Assembly (NCBI GenBank): GCA_023451825.1
Contig: JAEXYA010000043.1
Coordinates: 1-11,681 of the forward strand
DNA from: Pseudomonadota bacterium
GTDB taxonomy: Bacteria; Pseudomonadota; Alphaproteobacteria; Rhizobiales; Xanthobacteraceae
Length of the DNA stretch: 11,681 nucleotides
Direction of reading: 5' to 3'
The position numbers were made by a program, and so were the translations under genes. The notes below the pieces were generated by a model. The model was not told where the DNA came from. It saw only the letters and a list, made by a program, of their open reading frames with translations, and did no database searches. Positions 5,798-11,592 of this stretch are shown here, piece by piece. Each line of letters starts with the position of its first letter. Positions within the stretch are counted from its first letter, which is position 1.

Positions 5798-6652
5798 ATG
5801 AAAGCGCTCGATATCGAGGCCGTCCAGGCCTTCGTCCTGGTGGCCGACCTCACCAGCTTCACCCGCGCCGCCGAGGCGATGGGCAGTACGCAGTCGGCTA
5901 TCAGCCTCAAGATCAAGCGGCTGGAGAGCGGACTCGGCAAGCGCCTGCTGGACCGCACGCCGCGGCTGGTTCGGCTGTCGGCAGAGGGCGCCGCCTTTCT
6001 CGGTTCGGCACGCAATCTCGTGGCCGCGCATCAATCGGCCATTGCCGCATTCGCGACGGAGCGGCGGCGGCTGGTGGTGGGGATCAGCCACCATCTCATC
6101 GGCGGCGACCTCGCCGACGTGCTGAAGCGCATGAACGCGACCGATCCGTCGCTGGTGATCGAATTGCGGATCGAAACATCGCGCGTGCTGCTGTCGGCCT
6201 ATGACGCGGGCGATCTCGATGCGGCTATCGTGCTGCGCATCGATAAACGTCGCAGTGACGGCGAGGTTTTGATGGAGGAGCCGTTCGGCTGGATGGGCGC
6301 GCCGGATTTCCGGCACACGCCCGGCGAGCCGTTGCGGCTGGCGGCGCAGTCCGCGCCATGTTCGGTGCGTTCGGCAGCGATTGCCGCGCTCGACGGCGCC
6401 GGTATTCCCTGGACCGAAGCCTTTGTCGGTGGTGGCGTCGCCACCATCGGCGCGGCGATCTCCGCCGGTCTTGCGATCGGTGCTCTTGTCCGCCGCGTCG
6501 CGCCGGCCGGCAGTGTCGATCTCGGCCCGCGCCTCGGCCTGCCGAAACTACGCGATGCCGAGACGATGCTGCATTCCAACCTGACCGACACACGCGCCCG
6601 CACCGCGCTGCGCACGCTGGGCGCGGCGTTCAGGGCCGGCGCCAGCCCGTAG
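5798..6652 (+). CDS. LysR-family transcriptional regulator
   Basis: The 284-residue protein has the LysR winged helix-turn-helix at the N terminus (about 5-62: AVQAFVLVADLTSFTRAAEA, MGSTQSAISLKIKRLE, GKRLLDRTPRLVRLSAEG) and a shorter, divergent substrate-binding domain (about 85-280), e.g. LVVGISHHLIGGDLADVLKR and DLDAAIVLR. Effector unknown. ATG 5798 gives the usual LysR N terminus (MKALDIEAVQAFV); the ribosome binding site GGATGG is modest. It is divergent from the tautomerase gene and probably controls it through the dyad at 5740-5774. The stop TAG lies inside repeat copy B (CCG TAG GGC), so the last proline codon and the stop come from the repeat. Confidence 0.92.
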   Translation: MKALDIEAVQAFVLVADLTSFTRAAEAMGSTQSAISLKIKRLESGLGKRLLDRTPRLVRLSAEGAAFLGSARNLVAAHQSAIAAFATERRRLVVGISHHLIGGDLADVLKRMNATDPSLVIELRIETSRVLLSAYDAGDLDAAIVLRIDKRRSDGEVLMEEPFGWMGAPDFRHTPGEPLRLAAQSAPCSVRSAAIAALDGAGIPWTEAFVGGGVATIGAAISAGLAIGALVRRVAPAGSVDLGPRLGLPKLRDAETMLHSNLTDTRARTALRTLGAAFRAGASP

Positions 6653-6738
6653 GGCGGATGAGGCGGAGCCGTAATCCGCGGCGGAGTTTCAATAGCGGAA
6701 TCGGTCGGCGGATTACGCTGCGCTCATCCGCCCTGCGG
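6647..6738 (-). repeat. GTAGGGCGGATGAG palindromic repeat, copy B
   Basis: Same family as the copies at 5107 and 7610 but in reverse orientation: its reverse complement aligns with copy A through both arms, including the asymmetric parts (GCGCAGCGTAATCCGCC in one arm; ACGGCTCCGCCTCATCC in the other). Arms CCGTAGGGCGGATGAG (6647-6662) and CTCATCCGCCCTGCGG (6723-6738) pair with one mismatch. It supplies the LysR stop codon and ends about 68 bases before the YjfB-like gene. Confidence 0.85.
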
Positions 6739-6806
6739 CCTGCTCCGTTAGTTTTCGTTAACCCCGCATCGCTATACCGCCCGGACCACGTGTCGGAGTT
6801 GTGCAG

Positions 6807-6995
6807 ATGGATATGGCCCTGGTCGCCAGCGCGATGGCGATGAAGCAGGCGGGAACGCAACAGCAGATCGCGACCTCGCTGATCAAGCAGAACGCCGATA
6901 TGGAGCGCTCGACCGTGCTGACCCTGCTCGAAGGCACGCCATCGCAGGCCAATCTCGGCGCCGGTGTCGGCGGCAAGGTGGATGTGACGGCATAA
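6807..6995 (+). CDS. YjfB-like putative motility protein
   Basis: A 62-residue protein of the YjfB family (PF14070-type): MDMALVASAMAMKQAG, then QQQIATSLIKQNADMERS, TVLTLLEG, and the ending GGKVDVTA, close to the family's N-terminal MD and C-terminal G..VDV pattern. Relatives are called putative motility proteins and often sit in flagellar regulons, but a molecular role is not established. It has no signal peptide or membrane segment; most of it should be helical. GGAG at 6795-6798 lies 8 bases before ATG 6807, which favours that start over GTG 6801. No flagellar genes are nearby. A TATACC at 6773-6778 could be a -10, but I see no convincing -35. Confidence 0.75.
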   Translation: MDMALVASAMAMKQAGTQQQIATSLIKQNADMERSTVLTLLEGTPSQANLGAGVGGKVDVTA

Positions 6996-7009
6996 TCGCC
7001 TCACTCCAT

Positions 7010-7120
7010 CCCTCATCCTGAGGAGCCGCGCAGCGGCGTCTCGAAGGATGGCGGCAAGGTACAGCCAAGCCATCTCATGGTTCGAGACGCGCGCAAATGG
7101 CGCGCTCCTCACCATGAGGG
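7010..7120. repeat. CCCTCATCCTGAGGAGC palindromic repeat between the YjfB-like and DUF1428 genes
   Basis: A 111-base imperfect inverted repeat. The outer arms CCCTCATCCTGAGGAGC (7010-7026) and GCTCCTCACCATGAGGG (7104-7120) pair at 15 of 17 positions, and inner CGTCTCGAA pairs with TTCGAGACG. This is unrelated in sequence to the GTAGGG families. I recall the CTCATCCTGAGGAGC motif as a very common intergenic repeat in Bradyrhizobium-type genomes. It lies between two convergent gene ends, 14 bases from the YjfB-like stop and 14 bases from the DUF1428 stop. Confidence 0.8.
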
Positions 7121-7134
7121 TTTGAGTTTATCCC

Positions 7135-7494
7135 TCACACATCCACGATCGTCTTGAACCCGCCAAAGATCATGCGCTTGCCGTCGAACGGCATCGCATC
7201 GGGCGTCATCATCTTGGCCAGACGCGGATCGGCCATCACCTTCTTGTTGATGCGGTCGCGGTCTTTGCGCGATTTGTAGAGGATGTAGGCAAAGATCACC
7301 GTCTCGTCGGGCTTCATCTTCACCGCGCGCGGAAACGACGTCACCTTGCCGACCTGCACGTCGTCGGCCACAGCCTCGCGATAATCCAGCGCGCCGAATT
7401 CACGCCAGATCTTGCCGGCCTTGCGCGAAATCTTGCGATAGGCGTCCACGTTCTTCTTCGGCACCGCGATCAGAAATCCGTCGATATAGGGCAT
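7135..7494 (-). CDS. DUF1428 (YbaA-like) family protein
   Basis: The 119-residue protein matches DUF1428 end to end: MPYIDGFLIAVPKKNVDAYR (1-20), WREFGALDYREAVADDV (30-46), GKVTSFPRAVKMKPDETVIF (49-68), MADPRLAKM (87-95) and the ending MPFDGKRMIFGGFKTIVDV (101-119). Members are small cytoplasmic proteins with a dimeric alpha/beta-barrel (ferredoxin-like) fold; their function is not known. I chose ATG 7494 because it gives the family N terminus MPYIDGF and has AGAGGA about 10 bases upstream; codons further upstream (to 7554) have no family similarity. A 16-base inverted repeat at 7514-7554 lies just upstream. Confidence 0.9.
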   Translation of the reverse strand: MPYIDGFLIAVPKKNVDAYRKISRKAGKIWREFGALDYREAVADDVQVGKVTSFPRAVKMKPDETVIFAYILYKSRKDRDRINKKVMADPRLAKMMTPDAMPFDGKRMIFGGFKTIVDV

Positions 7495-7513
7495 CGGTCG
7501 TCCTCTCCCTGAC

Positions 7514-7554
7514 ATGAATGGTCGCGCATAAAAGACGAATGCGGGCGCATTCAT
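7514..7554. promoter_or_regulatory. Inverted repeat upstream of the DUF1428 gene (candidate operator)
   Basis: ATGAATGGTCGCGCAT (7514-7529) and the reverse complement of ATGCGGGCGCATTCAT (7539-7554) agree at 13 of 16 positions, with a 9-base spacer. The right half is itself nearly a perfect hairpin, GAATGCG-GG-CGCATTC (7537-7552). It starts 20 bases upstream of the DUF1428 start, overlapping where its promoter should be, so a regulator-binding dyad is plausible. No regulator gene is adjacent. Confidence 0.4.
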
Positions 7555-7609
7555 CCGACACGATGCCGGGAGATTTCACGGCCGGGAACGGCGGCGAGGT
7601 GTCGCAGGC

Positions 7610-7694
7610 CCGTAGGGCGGATGAGCGAAGCGCAATCCGCCGGCCGAATTCATAGCTAAAACTCCGCGGCGGATTCGCCTCATCCGCCCTACGG
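7610..7694 (+). repeat. GTAGGGCGGATGAG palindromic repeat, copy C
   Basis: Same orientation as copy A: left arm CCGTAGGGCGGATGAG, then CGAAGCGCAATCCGCC (7610-7641); right arm ending CTCATCCGCCCTACGG (7679-7694). The right arm lacks seven bases (ACGGCTT) present in copy A, which shortens the element to 85 bases and leaves part of the left arm unpaired. It ends exactly where the tlpA stop codon (7695-7697, minus strand) begins. Confidence 0.87.
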
Positions 7695-8390
7695 TCAGAG
7701 TCCCGCCGCTTTCGGCGTCACCGTCGCCTTGATCAGCTTGATCGCATCCTCGCTGGCCCATTCGGCCGGGCCATTAATGGTGGCGATCTCGCAGCCCTTG
7801 CCGTCGATCAGCACTGAAGTCGGCATGCCCAGCGCGCGGCCGACGCCCTTCAGTTCCTGGAACACCTTTGCCGATGCGTCGGTGAAGTAATCCAGCCGGG
7901 TCAGGTTGCCGTCCTTGAGGAACGCCTTCGGCTTCTCGGCGTCGCGGGTGTCGATATTGATCGCCACCACCTGGAAGTCCGATCCGCCGAGCTTCTGCTC
8001 GAGCTCGTTCAGCGCCGGCATCTCCTTGCGGCAGGGCACGCACCAGGTGGCCCACAGGTTCAGCAGCACGGTCTTGCCGCGCCAGTTCGAGAGTTTGGTC
8101 GGCTGGCCCTCGGCATCCTTGAATTCGAGATCGGGCAATTTGAGCGGCGTCTTGGCGATCGTCAGCCCCGCCACTTCACCGCGCACCAGCGGCTCCAGCC
8201 GCTTGGCGGTCTCGACGGCGGGGAAGCAGGTCGGGTCGCCCGGTTTGCCGCGCCAGAGATCGTCGATCCGCGCCACCACGCTATAGCCGATGATGACACC
8301 CACCAGCACGGCGCCGAGCACGATCACGCGGCGTTTGCTGGGGCGGGGCGCTGAGGAGGCGGGCTTCTGGCCGGGGGTAGGGTCTGTCAT
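7695..8390 (-). CDS. tlpA: TlpA, membrane-anchored periplasmic thioredoxin for cytochrome oxidase maturation
   Basis: In Bradyrhizobium, TlpA is a thiol-disulfide reductase on the periplasmic side of the inner membrane that keeps copper-site cysteines reduced (ScoI and CoxB) for assembly of the CuA centre of cytochrome aa3 oxidase. The 231-residue protein has a basic N terminus, one membrane anchor (RVIVLGAVLVGVIIGYSVV, 21-39) and a TlpA/ResA-type thioredoxin domain with VLLNLWATWCVPCRKEMPAL (108-127; active Cys117 and Cys120) and the cis-proline loop GMPTS (188-192, Pro190). Cys55 and Cys200 form a second pair with the 145-residue spacing of the structural disulfide known in B. japonicum TlpA. 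The ending GPAEWASEDAIKLIKA (207-222) is also characteristic. I chose ATG 8390; an in-frame ATG at 8429 would add 13 residues without family similarity. It is divergent from argH. Confidence 0.95.
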   Translation of the reverse strand: MTDPTPGQKPASSAPRPSKRRVIVLGAVLVGVIIGYSVVARIDDLWRGKPGDPTCFPAVETAKRLEPLVRGEVAGLTIAKTPLKLPDLEFKDAEGQPTKLSNWRGKTVLLNLWATWCVPCRKEMPALNELEQKLGGSDFQVVAINIDTRDAEKPKAFLKDGNLTRLDYFTDASAKVFQELKGVGRALGMPTSVLIDGKGCEIATINGPAEWASEDAIKLIKATVTPKAAGL

Positions 8391-8435
8391 TCGGTCTCGG
8401 TTATGGCTATGCAGGTGCGCAAATGACATGCGGCA

Positions 8436-8449
8436 GATCGCGCGCGATC
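8436..8449. promoter_or_regulatory. 14-base perfect palindrome in the tlpA/argH divergent gap
   Basis: GATCGCGCGCGATC is a perfect 14-base palindrome in the 104-base region between the divergent starts of tlpA (8390) and argH (8495). It could be an operator for either gene, but GC-rich self-complementary 14-mers also arise by chance in such DNA. No convincing -35/-10 pair was found around it. Confidence 0.25.
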
Positions 8450-8494
8450 ATCCGGTCCAACTTGGCCGGCCCGCAACAGGATGAGTGATATTTC

Positions 8495-9931
8495 ATGGCT
8501 TCACGCAAGGGCAGCAAGTCCAGCAAAACGTCCAACAGCAACAAGATGTGGGGCGGATTGTTCTCCGACAGCCCCGACGCGATCATGGAGGAAATCAACG
8601 TCTCCATCGACGTCGATCGCGCGCTTTATGCCCAGGATATTACCGCCTCCAAGGCCCATGCAGCGATGCTGGCCAAGCAGGGCATCATCACCGCGAAGGA
8701 TGCGAAAGATATCGCCGCGGGTCTAGACACGATCCTGTCAGAGATCGAGAGCGGCAAATTCACTTTCAAGCGCGCGCTCGAAGACATCCATATGAATGTC
8801 GAGAGCCGTCTGGGCGAGCTGATCGGTCCGGCCTCGGGCCGCCTGCACACCGCCCGTTCGCGCAACGACCAGGTGGCGACCGATTTCCGCCTGTTCGTGC
8901 GTGATACCATCGACGAGCTGGATAGCGCCTTCGCGTCGCTGCAGCGAGCGCTGGTCGATCGTGCGCTGGAACACGCCGACACCGTGATGCCCGGCTTCAC
9001 CCATCTGCAGACCGCGCAGCCGGTGACCTTCGGCCATCACCTCATGGCCTATGTGGAGATGATCGCGCGCGATCGCGGCCGTTTTGCCGATGCCCGCAAG
9101 CGCCTCAATGAAAGCCCGCTCGGTTCGGCCGCATTGGCCGGCACCTCGTTCCCGATCGATCGCCACGCCACCGCCAAAGCGCTCGGCTTCGACCGTCCGA
9201 TGAACAATTCGCTCGATGCCGTGTCGGATCGCGATTTCGTGCTGGAAACGCTGTCCGCGGCTTCCATCGCCGCCGTGCATCTGTCGCGCTTTGCCGAGGA
9301 GATCGTGATCTGGACCTCGCCGCTGGTCGGTCTCGTCCGCCTGTCGGACAAGTTCACGACCGGTTCCTCGATCATGCCGCAGAAGCGCAATCCGGACGCT
9401 GCCGAACTGGTCCGCGCCAAGACCGGGCGCGTGATCGGCTCGCTCAATGGCCTGCTGATCGTCATGAAGGGTCTGCCACTGGCCTATCAGAAGGATATGC
9501 AGGAGGACAAAGCCGGCGCCATGGAGGCTTATACGGCGCTGTCGCTGTCGATCCGCGCCATGGCCGGCATGGTCCGCGACCTCGTGCCGAACGAGGCCAA
9601 CATGAAGGCTGCGGCCGGCGAGGGCTATGCTACCGCCACCGATCTGGCGGACTGGCTGGTGCGGACGCTGAAAATGCCGTTCCGTGATGCCCACCACGTC
9701 ACCGGGCGCATCGTCGGCATCGCCACCAAGAAGGGCGTGGCCCTGCATGAGCTCGATCTGAGCGAAATGCAGGCGGTGGAACCGAAGATCACGGGTGAAG
9801 TGATGAAGGTCCTGTCGGTGGAGAGCTCGGTGAAGAGCCGCGTCAGCTATGGCGGCACCGCGCCGAAGAATGTGACCGCGCAGGCCAAAGCCTGGCTCAA
9901 GCGTCTGGAAAAAGACAAGAAATCGCGCTGA
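8495..9931 (+). CDS. argH: Argininosuccinate lyase
   Basis: ArgH splits argininosuccinate into arginine and fumarate, the last step of arginine synthesis, as a cytoplasmic homotetramer of the fumarase/aspartase superfamily. The 478-residue protein has all the family regions: MWGGLFSD (18-25), DIHMNVESRL (97-106), LHTARSRNDQVATDFRLF (117-134), MPGFTHLQTAQPVTFGHHLM (165-184, with the catalytic-base His170), and the signature GSSIMPQKRNPD (290-301) with the catalytic serine loop, then LPLAYQKDMQEDK (327-339). The first 17 residues are rich in Ser, Lys and Asn and look like an unstructured extension ahead of the usual MWGG start. AGGATGAG precedes the start at a slightly long distance. It is divergent from tlpA; 92 bases separate it from the next gene on the same strand. 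Confidence 0.97.
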   Translation: MASRKGSKSSKTSNSNKMWGGLFSDSPDAIMEEINVSIDVDRALYAQDITASKAHAAMLAKQGIITAKDAKDIAAGLDTILSEIESGKFTFKRALEDIHMNVESRLGELIGPASGRLHTARSRNDQVATDFRLFVRDTIDELDSAFASLQRALVDRALEHADTVMPGFTHLQTAQPVTFGHHLMAYVEMIARDRGRFADARKRLNESPLGSAALAGTSFPIDRHATAKALGFDRPMNNSLDAVSDRDFVLETLSAASIAAVHLSRFAEEIVIWTSPLVGLVRLSDKFTTGSSIMPQKRNPDAAELVRAKTGRVIGSLNGLLIVMKGLPLAYQKDMQEDKAGAMEAYTALSLSIRAMAGMVRDLVPNEANMKAAAGEGYATATDLADWLVRTLKMPFRDAHHVTGRIVGIATKKGVALHELDLSEMQAVEPKITGEVMKVLSVESSVKSRVSYGGTAPKNVTAQAKAWLKRLEKDKKSR

Positions 9932-9933
9932 AC

Positions 9934-9949
9934 GTGGCCCTCAGGCCAC
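9934..9949. other. Short hairpin just after argH
   Basis: GTGGCC (9934-9939) and GGCCAC (9944-9949) form a 6-base-pair stem with a four-base loop, two bases after the argH stop. No T-tract follows, so it is not a convincing intrinsic terminator; it may attenuate or protect the argH mRNA end while allowing read-through into the lipoprotein gene and lysA. Confidence 0.35.
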
Positions 9950-10023
9950 ACTTGGACGGGCTGTGGGGTCTCGCCACGGCCCGGTATCCTTTGTATGGTG
10001 CGTCAGCATTTGGGGATTCCGCT

Positions 10024-10311
10024 GTGACACGTTCGACCCGCCCGGCACGCGCGCCTTTGCGCTCTTCTTGGGCCATTCTCGTTCTGACCGCTTCCGCGCT
10101 GGCACTCGGCGCCTGCGGCCGTAAAGGCGGTCTCGACCTGCCGCCGCAGGCTTCCGCAGCGCCGATGGGCACCGCGGCGCCCGCCGGCGATCCCGATGCC
10201 AATTCAGCGGCCAACAAGGGCAGCGCCATGACCTCGTCCAGCGAGCCGGACGAAGTGCGGGCTGCGCGCGGTCGCAAGCGGTCGTTCTTCCTCGATCCGA
10301 TCCTGGACTAA
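10024..10311 (+). CDS. lptM: LptM-like small lipoprotein (LPS translocon maturation family)
   Basis: The 95-residue precursor has a basic N terminus, a hydrophobic stretch (WAILVLTASALALGA, 16-30) and a lipobox ending at Cys31 (ALGAC). The motif after it, CGRKGGLDLPPQ (31-42), matches the CGxKGPLxLPP pattern of the LPAM/LptM family. Mature LptM sits in the outer membrane and in E. coli helps disulfide maturation of the LptD/LptE translocon. The rest is low-complexity (Ala, Pro, Ser) and ends with RGRKRSFFLDPILD. The start is GTG 10024, preceded by GGGGA at a good distance; an in-frame ATG at 9934 lies inside the argH-proximal hairpin and would put 30 residues ahead of the signal peptide. It ends 5 bases before lysA, a neighbour this family often has. 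The LptM function is inferred from the motif. Confidence 0.85.
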   Translation: MTRSTRPARAPLRSSWAILVLTASALALGACGRKGGLDLPPQASAAPMGTAAPAGDPDANSAANKGSAMTSSSEPDEVRAARGRKRSFFLDPILD

Positions 10312-10316
10312 GCGCC

Positions 10317-11582
10317 ATGCGCCATTTTGACTATCAGAACGGCGTGCTGCACGCCGAGGGCGTGAGCATTGCCGCAATGGCCGATGCCGTCGGCACCCCG
10401 TTCTATTGCTATTCCACCGCCACGCTGGAGCGGCACTACAAGGTGTTCGCGGATGCCTTCGCCGATACCAAGGCGCTGGTCTGCTACGCCATGAAGGCGA
10501 ATTCCAACCAGTCGGTGCTGAAGACTCTGGCGAAGCTCGGTGCCGGTGCCGATGTCGTCTCCGGCGGTGAGTTGAAGCGCGCCCGCGCCGCGGGCATTCC
10601 CGCCAGCAAGATCGTATTTTCCGGTGTCGGAAAGACCGCAGACGAGCTGCGTCTCGCGCTGGACGAAGACATCCTCTGCCTCAACATCGAATCCGAGCCC
10701 GAACTCGAATTGCTGTCGCAGCTCGCGAGCGAGATGGGCCGTACCGCGCGCATTTCCATCCGTGTGAATCCCGATGTGGATTCTGGCACGCATGCAAAAA
10801 TCTCGACGGGCAAGTCCGAAAACAAGTTCGGCATCCCCATCAGCAAGGCGCGCGAGGTTTATGCGCGCGCGGCAAAGCTGCCGGGCATCAAGGTCACCGG
10901 CGTCGATATGCATATCGGCAGCCAGATCACCGATCTGGCTCCCATGGAGCAGGCGTTTCGCATTCTCGCGGATTTCGTCACCGTGCTGCGTGGTGACGGC
11001 CACAGCATCGATCACGTCGATTTCGGCGGTGGTCTCGGCATTCCCTATTACGAGGACCGCGCGGTGCCGCCGGAGCCGTCGGCCTATGCGGCGATGGTCA
11101 AGCGCGTCACGCACAATCTCGGCGCCACGCTGATGTTCGAGCCCGGCCGCATGATCGTCGGCAATGCCGGCATCCTCGTCGCGCGCGTCATCCATGTGAA
11201 GCATGGTGACGGCAAGACGTTTGTCATCATCGACGCGGCGATGAACGACCTGATCCGGCCGACGCTGTATGAGGCGTATCACGAGATTTTGCCGGTGGCG
11301 GAAGCGGCGCCTGGCGCGAAGCTGACTGCGGTGGATGTGGTCGGCCCCGTCTGCGAGACCGGCGACTATCTCGCTTTGGACCGCAAGCTGCCCGATCTGA
11401 AATCCGGCGACCTCATCGCCATCATGACCGCCGGCGCCTATGGCGCCGTGCAGGCCTGCACCTACAACACCCGCGCGCTGGTGCCGGAAGTGCTGGTGAA
11501 GGACGATCAATATGCGGTGGTGCGGCCACGGATCGAGGTCGAGGAACTGATCGCGATGGATAAAGCCGCGCCCTGGCTGTGA
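10317..11582 (+). CDS. lysA: Diaminopimelate decarboxylase
   Basis: LysA removes CO2 from meso-diaminopimelate to give L-lysine, using pyridoxal phosphate, in the cytoplasm. The 421-residue protein has the alanine-racemase-type fold III barrel and C-terminal beta domain. Seen in order: the PLP lysine Lys60 in CYAMKANSNQSVL (56-68), DVVSGGELKRA (79-89), HIGSQI (199-204), the phosphate-binding glycine loop DFGGGLGIPY (235-244), EPGR (275-278), the substrate-site cysteine Cys346 in GPVCETGDYLA (343-353) and GAYGAV (373-378). Length and motifs are those of a functional enzyme. The start is 5 bases after the lipoprotein stop, with GGA 9 bases before the ATG, so the two are co-transcribed. A repeat follows 10 bases after the stop. 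Confidence 0.97.
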   Translation: MRHFDYQNGVLHAEGVSIAAMADAVGTPFYCYSTATLERHYKVFADAFADTKALVCYAMKANSNQSVLKTLAKLGAGADVVSGGELKRARAAGIPASKIVFSGVGKTADELRLALDEDILCLNIESEPELELLSQLASEMGRTARISIRVNPDVDSGTHAKISTGKSENKFGIPISKAREVYARAAKLPGIKVTGVDMHIGSQITDLAPMEQAFRILADFVTVLRGDGHSIDHVDFGGGLGIPYYEDRAVPPEPSAYAAMVKRVTHNLGATLMFEPGRMIVGNAGILVARVIHVKHGDGKTFVIIDAAMNDLIRPTLYEAYHEILPVAEAAPGAKLTAVDVVGPVCETGDYLALDRKLPDLKSGDLIAIMTAGAYGAVQACTYNTRALVPEVLVKDDQYAVVRPRIEVEELIAMDKAAPWL

Positions 11583-11592
11583 TCTTTCTTTT

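Noticed and set aside
6748..6762. CtrA-binding site upstream of the YjfB-like gene
   Set aside because: The match is TTAG-N6-TTAAC, with one wrong base in the first half and a spacer one base short, so I did not list it as a feature.
3581..7694. Repeated palindromes considered as a CRISPR array
   Set aside because: The copies are kilobases apart with genes between them, lie in both orientations and have no regular spacers.
3666..7694. The accessory middle block considered as a new defence or biosynthetic island
   Set aside because: The genes belong to known small families (rhodanese, FtrA, tautomerase, LysR, YjfB, DUF1428), lie in separate divergent units, and show no composition shift, integrase or tRNA boundary.
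8738..9748. A 336-codon open frame antisense to argH
   Set aside because: Same reasoning: argH has every family motif, and the antisense product shows only compositional bias.
9952..9999. Promoter between argH and the lipoprotein gene (TTGGAC with TATCCT or TATGGT)
   Set aside because: The spacing between candidate -35 and -10 boxes is far from 16-18 bases for every combination.
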